The notes beneath the pieces are model-generated. The model saw only the letters and a program-made list of their open reading frames with translations, did not search any database and was not told the DNA's origin. Made by a program: the position numbers and the translations under genes. Below are positions 1-5,893 of a stretch of 6,888 nt of DNA, in pieces (position 1 is the first letter of the stretch; each line of letters starts with the position of its first letter). The DNA lies in assembly GCA_015489255.1 (NCBI GenBank), contig WGAD01000401.1, forward strand, positions 1 to 6,888. The letters are read 5' to 3'. Origin of the DNA: Anaerolineales bacterium (GTDB lineage Bacteria; Chloroflexota; Anaerolineae; Anaerolineales; Villigracilaceae).

Positions 1-800
1 CCCACCAGCCGCCCTTGCTCGTCGAAAGCGCTGATCGCCAGCCAAACCGATCGCCAGTCTCCGGTCTCGGCGGGCGGCAGCAGCCGCCCCGAGACCCGAA
101 CCGGGTTGCCGTTACCCGCAGCCGTCAACTGTCCCACCCGCCCCGGGGCATAGCGCCCGCTATCCGCCGCAAAAGGCAACGCCGAGGTGACCTGCGTCTG
201 CTGCTCCGCGGTTTCCCAGCGTCCATCCAGGTGAAAAACCAGCGGAGCCTGGGCGCCCGGGAACAGCGCATCCAGCAACAAAAAGGCCTCTGCTGTTGTT
301 TGCCGGCCATCCGGCAGTTTCAGGTGCAGTTGCAAGGCCAGGTCTTCCAGCGGCTCGGCGCTTTCGTTGGTCAGCAGCGCCAGGCAAAGCGTAGAAGCCG
401 CTGTTTGCGGATAACACGCAATTTGCAAAACCTGCACCCCTGTGGCCGGCGCCAGCGTCCATTCTTCGCCCGCGGGGATCTGCAGCACATCTCCCGGCTG
501 CAAAAAAGAGGGGGAAACCGTCGGGTTGGCCGCCAGAAGGGCATCCAGCGAAAGGCCGAAACGCGAGGCAATGCCGATCATGGTATCGCCTTCGCGCACG
601 GTGTACTGCTGCGGCGTCGGCGTCGGGGCGCTTGCCGGGGCTATCCCTGCTGGCGGCGCGGGCGTCGGCCAGGGCGTGGCGCTGGCATAAGGCCGAGGCG
701 ACGGCCACGCTGCCGGTCTAACCGGCGCTGCCGTCGGCGAGGCTGTGCAGGCCGCCAGCAAGGCGGCCATTAGCCAGAGACCGGGCAAAAGGCGAAACAT
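1..800 (-). CDS. LysM-domain lipoprotein (3' end beyond the window)
   Basis: The frame from the ATG ending at 800 is open to the left edge, giving 266 complete codons without a stop, so the C-terminus is missing. It begins MFRLLPGLWLMAALLAACTA: a charged start, a hydrophobic core and the lipobox LAAC, with Cys18 as the lipidated residue. Residues 19-64 form a Pro/Ala/Thr-rich linker. Residues about 65-109 are a LysM domain (QYTVREGDTMIGIASRFGL, then DALLAANP and LQPGDVLQIP), which binds GlcNAc-containing glycans such as peptidoglycan. The rest (about 115-266) has alternating hydrophobic residues suggesting beta structure, with two Cys near 128 and 136; I do not recognise it. The protein is probably anchored in the membrane and bound to the cell wall. 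No Shine-Dalgarno sequence precedes the ATG; a TATAAT does, at a spacing that suggests a leaderless mRNA. Pro/Thr repeats in the linker cause the (GCCGAC)-like low-complexity DNA near 605-675. Confidence 0.88.
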   Translation of the reverse strand, partial: MFRLLPGLWLMAALLAACTASPTAAPVRPAAWPSPRPYASATPWPTPAPPAGIAPASAPTPTPQQYTVREGDTMIGIASRFGLSLDALLAANPTVSPSFLQPGDVLQIPAGEEWTLAPATGVQVLQIACYPQTAASTLCLALLTNESAEPLEDLALQLHLKLPDGRQTTAEAFLLLDALFPGAQAPLVFHLDGRWETAEQQTQVTSALPFAADSGRYAPGRVGQLTAAGNGNPVRVSGRLLPPAETGDWRSVWLAISAFDEQGRLV

Positions 801-806
801 ACACGC

Positions 807-812
807 ATTATA
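807..812 (-). promoter_or_regulatory. Probable -10 promoter element, leaderless start of the LysM lipoprotein gene
   Basis: A perfect TATAAT on the minus strand, followed by six bases (GCGTGT) and then the ATG ending at 800. A start site 7 bases after the -10 box would be the A of the ATG itself. No -35 match to TTGACA is visible at 16-18 bases spacing, and there is no ribosome binding site in the 19-base gap. This fits the -10-only leaderless promoters known from other bacterial phyla; use here is inferred. Confidence 0.55.
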
Positions 813-819
813 TCGCAAT

Positions 820-1413
820 TCAGCGCCGGACAGGGCATGGGAATAACATGGGCGTCCGCTGGCGGTAGCGCCGGTAGGCCTCGCCAAACTCGCGAGATAA
901 TCTGCGCTCTTCAAACGAGGCGCCAATGAAAATATAGAGCGTCGCCAGCAGGTTAAAGACCAGTGTGTTGCGCGTCATCACGGGGGTGGCCCACAGCAGC
1001 AGCAAGGTGGCTGTATAAATGGGATGCCGCACCCAGCGGTATAACCCGTGCGTAACCAAACGCAGCGGCGGCTCTTCTCCCGTCAACGCCTGCCGTAAGC
1101 CGAGAAAAACCCAAGCGTCCGTCTGCCGCACAGCCCACCACACCAGCGCCACCGCCGTCAATTGACCCGCCAGCGCAACCAGCGTCCAGGGAAAAGGCAG
1201 GCGATAAAGCGGAAAATCCGGCAAGATGGCGGTTATCCCCATCACAGGCAGGAAGGAAAGCAGGGCAAACAGGTTGTAGGCCAGGCGATAATACCGCTGC
1301 ATCCAGTCTGCGCCCAGGCGCGCCTGCAACCACGCCTTCCAACGCAGAGAAGCCGTCCACGAATGCAGGCCGCCCCACAGGGCAAAGGCCACGACCAACC
1401 AGAGAATGTCCAT
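820..1413 (-). CDS. Isoprenylcysteine carboxyl methyltransferase/NnrU-like integral membrane protein
   Basis: A 197-residue polytopic membrane protein. The N-terminal helix holds GGLHS (14-18), as seen in NnrU-like and related membrane methyltransferase proteins. The C-terminal part has the signature of the ICMT/phospholipid methyltransferase fold: HGLYRWVRHPIY (122-133), two hydrophobic stretches, then EERRLSREFGEAYRRYRQRTPMLFP (168-192), in which the paired Glu, the Phe-Gly-x-x-Tyr and the Arg-Thr-Pro are typical. Eukaryotic members methylate prenylated cysteine using S-adenosylmethionine. Bacterial members act on various small molecules or lipids, or are uncharacterised, so the substrate here is unknown. 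The ATG ending at 1413 is preferred because AGGAG is 8 bases upstream. A GTG ending at 1422 would overlap the previous stop by 4 bases but sits directly on the binding site. It is 19 bases from the following lipoprotein gene. Confidence 0.85.
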   Translation of the reverse strand: MDILWLVVAFALWGGLHSWTASLRWKAWLQARLGADWMQRYYRLAYNLFALLSFLPVMGITAILPDFPLYRLPFPWTLVALAGQLTAVALVWWAVRQTDAWVFLGLRQALTGEEPPLRLVTHGLYRWVRHPIYTATLLLLWATPVMTRNTLVFNLLATLYIFIGASFEERRLSREFGEAYRRYRQRTPMLFPCPVRR

Positions 1414-1418
1414 GACGT

Positions 1419-2537
1419 TCACTCCTCCACGGCGTGTTCGTACACACGCCAGAATTCCTCCATGAACCAGGAGGCGACCTGCGGGCTGTAGATGATCAGG
1501 ACGTTTTCATCGTTGCGCGTTTCGGCGCTGTGGCTGAAGTTGTACGAGCCGGTGACGACGATCTCCCGATCGATAATGAAAACCTTGTGGTGCATCATGC
1601 CGTCCAGGCCGTCGCGCCGCACGTCCAGCCCGGCCTGGCGAAAAGCATCGTATTCCGTGCCCGTATTGGAATTGATCTGCCCCGAGTCCATCACGCCGCG
1701 CACTTGCACGCCACGGGCTGTCGCCTCGCGCACAGCTGCGCCCAATTCGTCGGAGGTGAAAGAAAAGGCCAGAAAGTAGATGCTTTCTTGCGCATTCTCC
1801 AACAAGGGCAAAATGGCCTGGCTAACGCCGTCATCCGGCGAAAAATAGACTTCCATCTGAACGCCGTTGACGTTCAGGCTGGGGTTGGGCGTCTCTGCGA
1901 CCACGTCAGGGCCAAAGCGATCGTCCAGGAACATCTCCTCGAACTCGCGGGTGTAGTTTTCGGCCATTTGCACTGAGCGAATATGCAGGAGATTGTTGGC
2001 GTTGTAGTAGGCGCCGCCCACGGTGAAATTCATCGAACCCAGCCAAACATCCAGGCCGTCGATGACGACGAACTTGTCGTGCATCAGGCCGTCCCGCCGA
2101 TCGCCGATCACAGGGATGCCGGCCTCCATCAACTCCTGGGGCACTTCGTCGTCCAGGTTGCTGCTTTCCATCACCACGCGCACCAATACGCCGCGACGGT
2201 GGGCATCGAGGAGGGCATCGCGGATGCTCCAGAGGTTAAGGCTGTACGCCGCCACGTCCACCCGGGTGCGTGCTTCGCGGATGGCAGCAGCCAATTGTTC
2301 GTCTGGCCCGCCCTCCAGCTGACGTTGATAGGGGCTGAGCGGATCCGTAAAGTAAATTTCCAGCCAACCCGCCGAGGCGCCATACCCCACGCGCAAATCA
2401 ACCGGCTCCAACTTCAAGTCATCGACAACCGGCTGTGTCTCATCGCCGGCCACAGGCGCCACAACCGGCATCGGCGTCGGCGCGCAGGCGCCCAAAAACA
2501 AGGCCGCCAGGATAAAGGTCTGCCAGACAACATTCAT
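1419..2537 (-). CDS. Surface lipoprotein with two phospholipase D (HKD) motifs
   Basis: A 372-residue secreted lipoprotein: a hydrophobic signal ends in the lipobox LGAC, making Cys18 the likely lipidated residue, followed by a Pro/Val-rich linker to about 45. Two tandem PLD-like halves follow. The first has H153-x-K155-x4-D160 with G167-S168-x-N170 (MHDKFVVIDGLDVWLGSMN). The second has H316-x-K318-x4-D323 with G330-S331-x-N333 (MHHKVFIIDREIVVTGSYN). Both catalytic sets are complete, so hydrolysis of phosphodiester bonds through a phosphohistidine intermediate is expected. The family includes phospholipases, cardiolipin synthases and Nuc-type nucleases, and the substrate cannot be decided from sequence. 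The lipoprotein signal places the active site outside the cytoplasm, which argues against an intracellular nuclease and leaves phospholipid, extracellular nucleic acid or a wall polymer. The start at 2537 is supported by GGAG (2546-2549) 8 bases upstream. The stop lies inside the binding site of the next gene. Confidence 0.93.
   Translation of the reverse strand: MNVVWQTFILAALFLGACAPTPMPVVAPVAGDETQPVVDDLKLEPVDLRVGYGASAGWLEIYFTDPLSPYQRQLEGGPDEQLAAAIREARTRVDVAAYSLNLWSIRDALLDAHRRGVLVRVVMESSNLDDEVPQELMEAGIPVIGDRRDGLMHDKFVVIDGLDVWLGSMNFTVGGAYYNANNLLHIRSVQMAENYTREFEEMFLDDRFGPDVVAETPNPSLNVNGVQMEVYFSPDDGVSQAILPLLENAQESIYFLAFSFTSDELGAAVREATARGVQVRGVMDSGQINSNTGTEYDAFRQAGLDVRRDGLDGMMHHKVFIIDREIVVTGSYNFSHSAETRNDENVLIIYSPQVASWFMEEFWRVYEHAVEE
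1422..1428 (-). promoter_or_regulatory. Ribosome binding site of the methyltransferase gene, embedded in the preceding gene's last codons
   Basis: GGAGGAG on the minus strand also encodes the two final Glu codons of the HKD lipoprotein and directly precedes its TGA. AGGAG is 8 bases from the ATG ending at 1413, so termination and re-initiation are probably coupled. Confidence 0.7.
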
Positions 2538-2545
2538 CGTACGCT

Positions 2546-2549
2546 CTCC
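2546..2549 (-). promoter_or_regulatory. Ribosome binding site of the HKD lipoprotein gene
   Basis: GGAG on the minus strand, 8 bases before the ATG ending at 2537 and directly after the stop codon of the metalloprotease gene. It supports the start that gives a complete lipoprotein signal peptide. Confidence 0.65.
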
Positions 2550-2550
2550 A

Positions 2551-3321
2551 TCATTGAAAACGCATCCCCGTCAGGCGTGAAAGCGCCCAGCGCAATGCAG
2601 CGATTGGAAAAGCCAGGGCCAGGTGCAAGGCCACGCTCAAAAACAGCAAGATCGCCAGGGTGCGTAAAAAGGTGTTGAAAGGCGGCGCCAGGTACAGGAG
2701 AAGCCAATCTCCGCCGCCCGCCAGCACCGCCACCGCCAACAAAGCCAGCAGCAAGAGGCCAAAGGTGCGCCAGGCGTATCGATCGGAGGCCGAGGGCAGC
2801 ATCATGCTGCTGATGACAAAAGCCAGATAAAACCACAGCCAGAAGTCCGCTACGCCGGGCAACAGCCGCAGCCCCCGAAAGAAGAGGCTGTACTGTCCCT
2901 CGCGCAACATGGCCCACAACGGGAAAAGATATAAATGCCGCCCGCCGATCCAGGCCAGGGCCAGCAGGCCGCTAAAGAGAGGCGCCGCGCCGATCAGCGT
3001 GGCCCGCACCGGATCGCTTGCGGCCATTTCCACATAGCCCAGACGCAAGCGGCCATCATCCAGGGCTTGCGGCAGCAAAGAGAGGCGCCCCGTGCGCACG
3101 CCCAACACACGCGCCACCACATAATGGCTGACCTCATGCAAAAAGACGCCGGGGAAGAAGAGCAGGGCAAAAAGCCCCTGGGTCACCGCTTCGTGGCGGG
3201 TCAGCATGTAGAGCACCGCTTGCAGTTCCCGATGCAAAAACCGCTGGAGAAAGACCAGCGGTATCAACATGGCGCCGAACCAGAAAAGCCCATCCAGCGA
3301 GGCCGTTAACGATGCCAGCAT
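2551..3321 (-). CDS. M50-like (site-2 protease type) intramembrane zinc metalloprotease
   Basis: A 256-residue polytopic membrane protein with several hydrophobic segments (roughly 12-29, 46-69, 105-123, 160-178, 187-210 and 217-245). The first part of the zinc site is HEVSH (62-66) inside a hydrophobic helix, FFPGVFLHEVSHYVVARVLGV. GAAPLFSG (111-118) falls where family members carry their central membrane motif. SSMMLPSASD (171-180) resembles the third motif (N-x-x-P then D-G in classical members), which makes Asp180 the candidate third zinc ligand. There is no PDZ or CBS domain, so it is a minimal core version. Known members cleave transmembrane segments of membrane proteins such as anti-sigma factors; the substrate here is unknown. 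The ATG ending at 3321 is 3 bases after the tpiA stop and has no Shine-Dalgarno sequence, so translation is probably coupled to tpiA. Membership of the M50-like clan is fairly secure, but actual proteolysis is not. Confidence 0.8.
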   Translation of the reverse strand: MLASLTASLDGLFWFGAMLIPLVFLQRFLHRELQAVLYMLTRHEAVTQGLFALLFFPGVFLHEVSHYVVARVLGVRTGRLSLLPQALDDGRLRLGYVEMAASDPVRATLIGAAPLFSGLLALAWIGGRHLYLFPLWAMLREGQYSLFFRGLRLLPGVADFWLWFYLAFVISSMMLPSASDRYAWRTFGLLLLALLAVAVLAGGGDWLLLYLAPPFNTFLRTLAILLFLSVALHLALAFPIAALRWALSRLTGMRFQ

Positions 3322-3324
3322 GGT

Positions 3325-4083
3325 TTAAGGGTGGGCCGCCCTGGTGATGGCAATGAAGGCATCCGCCTTCAGGCTGGCGCCGCCAACCAACGCCCCGTCG
3401 ATCTGCGGCTGGGCGAAGAAGGCTGCTGCATTGTCCGGCTTGACCGAACCGCCATACAGCACCCGAATGGCCTGCGCCGTTTCTTGCCCGTACAACTGGG
3501 CCAATGCCGGGCGAATCGTTTCGCCGATGACGCGGTTGGCCTCTTCTGGCGTGGAGGCACGTCCCGTGCCGATGGCCCAAATCGGCTCATAGGCCACCAC
3601 CAGGCGGGCGGCAAAATCCGCCGACAAGCCTTTCAGCCCGTTTGTCACTTGCCGTGCAACCACCATTTCAGTTTGCCCGGCCTCGCGCTCGGCCAGCGTT
3701 TCTCCCAGGCAAACGATCGGCGTCAGATCGTGCTTTTGGGCCGCCAGCAATTTTCGCTGCACGGTTTCATCTGTCTCGCCAAAATAGGCCCGGCGTTCCG
3801 AATGCCCGAGGATGACATAAGAGGCCAGCTCGCGCACCATAGGCGGAGAAATCTCACCCGTGAAGGCGCCGCTTTCTTCCCAATGCATGTTTTGCGCGCC
3901 CAGGCCAATCCCCGATCCTTGCAAAAGGGAGGCCGCGGCCATCAGGCCGGTGAAAGGCGGGCAAATCACCCTTTCTACTGCGGGCAGAGCCTGCAAAGGC
4001 GTCAGCAGATCGAAGACCAGCGCCCGGGTTTCGGCCACGGTTTTGTGCATTTTCCAGTTTCCAGCCACCAGAGGGGTTCGCAT
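3325..4083 (-). CDS. tpiA: Triosephosphate isomerase
   Basis: This cytoplasmic TIM-barrel enzyme interconverts dihydroxyacetone phosphate and glyceraldehyde 3-phosphate in glycolysis and gluconeogenesis. The 252-residue length is normal for the family. Seen directly: GNWKMHK with Asn9 and Lys11, the electrophile His94 in VILGHSERR, the catalytic base Glu166 in AYEPIWAIGTG followed by the flexible loop-6 sequence, and phosphate-binding YGGSV (210-214) and GGAS (234-237). Nothing essential is missing, so it should be active. The start is taken at the ATG ending at 4083 because AAGGAG (4092-4097) lies 8 bases upstream of it. Another in-frame ATG at 4089 is only 2 bases from that site, and a still longer frame from 4146 would overlap the kinase gene. 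The stop is 3 bases before the next gene. The neighbours are signalling and envelope genes rather than gap or pgk. Confidence 0.97.
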   Translation of the reverse strand: MRTPLVAGNWKMHKTVAETRALVFDLLTPLQALPAVERVICPPFTGLMAAASLLQGSGIGLGAQNMHWEESGAFTGEISPPMVRELASYVILGHSERRAYFGETDETVQRKLLAAQKHDLTPIVCLGETLAEREAGQTEMVVARQVTNGLKGLSADFAARLVVAYEPIWAIGTGRASTPEEANRVIGETIRPALAQLYGQETAQAIRVLYGGSVKPDNAAAFFAQPQIDGALVGGASLKADAFIAITRAAHP

Positions 4084-4091
4084 CTTCATTA

Positions 4092-4097
4092 CTCCTT
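4092..4097 (-). promoter_or_regulatory. Ribosome binding site of tpiA, decides between two close ATGs
   Basis: AAGGAG on the minus strand, just after the kinase stop codon. Spacing is 8 bases to the ATG ending at 4083 and only 2 bases to the in-frame ATG ending at 4089, so the former is the more likely start. Confidence 0.75.
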
Positions 4098-4100
4098 GCT

Positions 4101-5861
4101 TTAGGGGATCTCTTGCAGCATGTGCGCCACGCGCACGGCCATCCAATCTGCCAGCAGCGGCTCGGCCTGCAATCCTTCCAGCAGGGCGCGGGCATCATCA
4201 TAACGGCCTTCTTCCAGGGCAAATTCGGCTTCCAGGAAACGCGCCGGCGGGAAATCCGGCGCCACGGCGTACAAATCATCCAGGCGGCGATAGGCCTTCT
4301 CGGCCTCGCCCTGATAGTAAAAATACCGCGCCTGGCCGAAGTTGCGCAAGTTGGTATCCACCCGGCTCCAGTTCGACCAATCCAGTAGAACGGGTGCCAG
4401 GTCGTCGGCTGCCGATTCGTAAATGGCTTCGTAGAGGGCATCCCAGAGCTCGACGGGCGTATCGACCCCTAAAATTCGCGTCGCCCGATAGTACAGGCGG
4501 GCAGCCGGCGCCCACATGCCCATAGCGGCGGCGTCCTCCGCCATCGTCAGGATCGTTTCGGCATCGTCTCCGCTGATCTCCGCCGCCTTGACGAACTGCT
4601 CAACCGCCGCCAGGGGCGCATCTTCGTTCCACAACACCACCGCCAGCCGGTAATAGGCCCAGGGGTCGTTCGGGTTGTTTTGCACAGCCCGCTGCGCCTC
4701 GCGCAAAGCAGCCGATCCTTCCTCTTCGGCTTCGTGATCGCCCATCGGCGCCGACATGGTCATCGGCATGGCTGCCGCGGTGGGGCCTGGTTCCACAACG
4801 ACCGCCGGCCCACGCGCCGACCACAACGTCCACAGGGCCAGCAGCGCCAAGATGGCAGCGGACAGCCATCCCCAGGGGCGCTGCGCTGCGGGCGCAGGCT
4901 GGGAGGCGTCCATCGAGGAAGCCGCGGTGGAGGGCATCGCCGGCGGAGTGATGTCTGGTTTGAGGGTAGGCGCTTCCGGCGGCGGGGGCAAGGCTTCTCG
5001 CGCCAGCGCCAGCGTCTCCGGATGATCCGGAATGCCCGATTCAACCCAGGCGGTGCGGAATGCGTCCACCAGTTCCGCCACGGTAGCATACCGGTCTTCC
5101 CGCTCCTTCGCCAGGGCCTTGAGCAGCACCCGTTCCAGATTCTCCGGCACATTGGGGTTGACTTCGCGAGGCAGCGGCAAGGGGGAATAGATGTGATCGT
5201 GGATGATCGCAAAGGGTGTATCGGCGCTAAAAGGCACGCGTCCGACGGCGATCTCATACAACATGACCCCAAAGGAATAGATATCCGTCCGCTCGTCCAG
5301 GTCTTTTTTTCCCATGGCCTGTTCGGGCGCAATATATTGGGGCGTTCCGATGATCATATCGCTGGTCAGCGTTGCGCTGCTGGCGGCAATGCGCGCCAGG
5401 CCAAAGTCCGCCAGGTAGATGTTGCCCTCGCGCCCCAGAATGACGTTGGAGGGCTTGACATCACGATGCAACACGCCTTGCCGGTGTGCATAGGACAAGG
5501 CCGCGCCCACCGATTCGACGATGTCCAGCGCTTCTTGCGCCGAGAGGGGGCCGCGTGCCATGCGCGCTTTCAGCGTTTCACCTTCGATGAATTTCATCAC
5601 CAGGTAAGGCTGCCCGGCATGTTCGGAAAAATCGTACACCGGTACAATGTTTGGGTGCTCCAGGCGCGCAACCAGGCGCGCTTCTCGCAGAAAACGCGCC
5701 TTGAAGTTTTCATCTTCCAGGAAGGCCTGGTGCAACACCTTGATAGCAACATACCGGTCCAGGGTCGCATGGTAGGCTTTGTACACCGTTGCCATGCCCC
5801 CCTGGCCCAGTTGTTCCAAGATGCGATACGGCCCCACCGTTTCACCGACTGCAAACGGCAT
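4101..5861 (-). CDS. Transmembrane Ser/Thr protein kinase (PknB type) with extracytoplasmic TPR-like domain
   Basis: This 586-residue protein should phosphorylate Ser/Thr on cytoplasmic targets in response to something sensed outside. The kinase domain (about 11-270) has all core motifs: Gly-rich loop LGQGGMATV (18-26), VAIK Lys41, helix-C Glu60, HRDVKPSN (132-139, catalytic Asp134), DFG (152-154) and APE (178-180). The activation segment between them is Ser/Thr-rich (S161, S162, T164, T166, S167, T173), as expected for autophosphorylation. A Pro/Ala-rich linker (about 290-329) leads to a membrane helix (about 331-347), a Met-rich patch with His (365-376), then TPR-like repeats (about 383-586). 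There are no PASTA repeats. The ATG ending at 5861 is chosen because AGGAG lies 7 bases upstream and MPFAVGETVGPYRILEQLG is a normal kinase N-terminus; a longer frame from 5945 would overlap the upstream gene. It has a tandem paralogue upstream and a tpiA gene 17 bases downstream. Substrates and ligand cannot be read from sequence. Confidence 0.95.
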   Translation of the reverse strand: MPFAVGETVGPYRILEQLGQGGMATVYKAYHATLDRYVAIKVLHQAFLEDENFKARFLREARLVARLEHPNIVPVYDFSEHAGQPYLVMKFIEGETLKARMARGPLSAQEALDIVESVGAALSYAHRQGVLHRDVKPSNVILGREGNIYLADFGLARIAASSATLTSDMIIGTPQYIAPEQAMGKKDLDERTDIYSFGVMLYEIAVGRVPFSADTPFAIIHDHIYSPLPLPREVNPNVPENLERVLLKALAKEREDRYATVAELVDAFRTAWVESGIPDHPETLALAREALPPPPEAPTLKPDITPPAMPSTAASSMDASQPAPAAQRPWGWLSAAILALLALWTLWSARGPAVVVEPGPTAAAMPMTMSAPMGDHEAEEEGSAALREAQRAVQNNPNDPWAYYRLAVVLWNEDAPLAAVEQFVKAAEISGDDAETILTMAEDAAAMGMWAPAARLYYRATRILGVDTPVELWDALYEAIYESAADDLAPVLLDWSNWSRVDTNLRNFGQARYFYYQGEAEKAYRRLDDLYAVAPDFPPARFLEAEFALEEGRYDDARALLEGLQAEPLLADWMAVRVAHMLQEIP

Positions 5862-5868
5862 TTTTTCT

Positions 5869-5873
5869 CTCCT
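5869..5873 (-). promoter_or_regulatory. Ribosome binding site of the Ser/Thr kinase gene
   Basis: AGGAG on the minus strand, with 7 bases (including a run of five A) between it and the ATG ending at 5861. It sits in the 32-base gap behind the upstream paralogue and fixes the start at MPFAVGETVG rather than at the in-frame ATG 84 bases further upstream. Confidence 0.75.
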
Positions 5874-5893
5874 GTTTTGAATGCAATTCAGCC

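Noticed and set aside
600..680. Short repeated GGCGTCGGC-like units near 605-675, and similar ones near 2470-2490 and 6780-6860.
   Set aside because: They encode Pro/Thr/Ala linkers in three surface proteins and vary in unit and spacing, so they are coding low complexity rather than a repeat array or CRISPR.
15..773. A 252-codon plus-strand frame and a 182-codon minus-strand frame (160-708) in the left part.
   Set aside because: Both are Arg/Ala/Gly-rich without motifs. The other minus-strand frame from 800 encodes a lipoprotein signal and a clear LysM domain and runs off the window edge.
1414..1422. A GTG start for the methyltransferase overlapping the previous stop by four bases.
   Set aside because: The ribosome binding site would be directly against or within this GTG, while the ATG ending at 1413 has normal 8-base spacing.
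3331..4104. A 257-codon plus-strand open frame exactly opposite tpiA.
   Set aside because: It mirrors a highly conserved enzyme, has basic low-complexity composition and no motif; it is a shadow of tpiA.
5304..5310. A run of seven A on the coding strand in the kinase gene (Gly-Lys-Lys codons), with slippery A AAA AAA register.
   Set aside because: No stimulatory hairpin or conserved alternative product was seen, and the normal frame gives a full kinase. It is more likely a plain homopolymer and a possible spot for sequencing error.
5862..5893. The largest intergenic gap, considered for a promoter or terminator.
   Set aside because: It is only 32 bases, holds the kinase ribosome binding site, and shows no hairpin followed by a T run and no -10/-35 pair in the coding direction.
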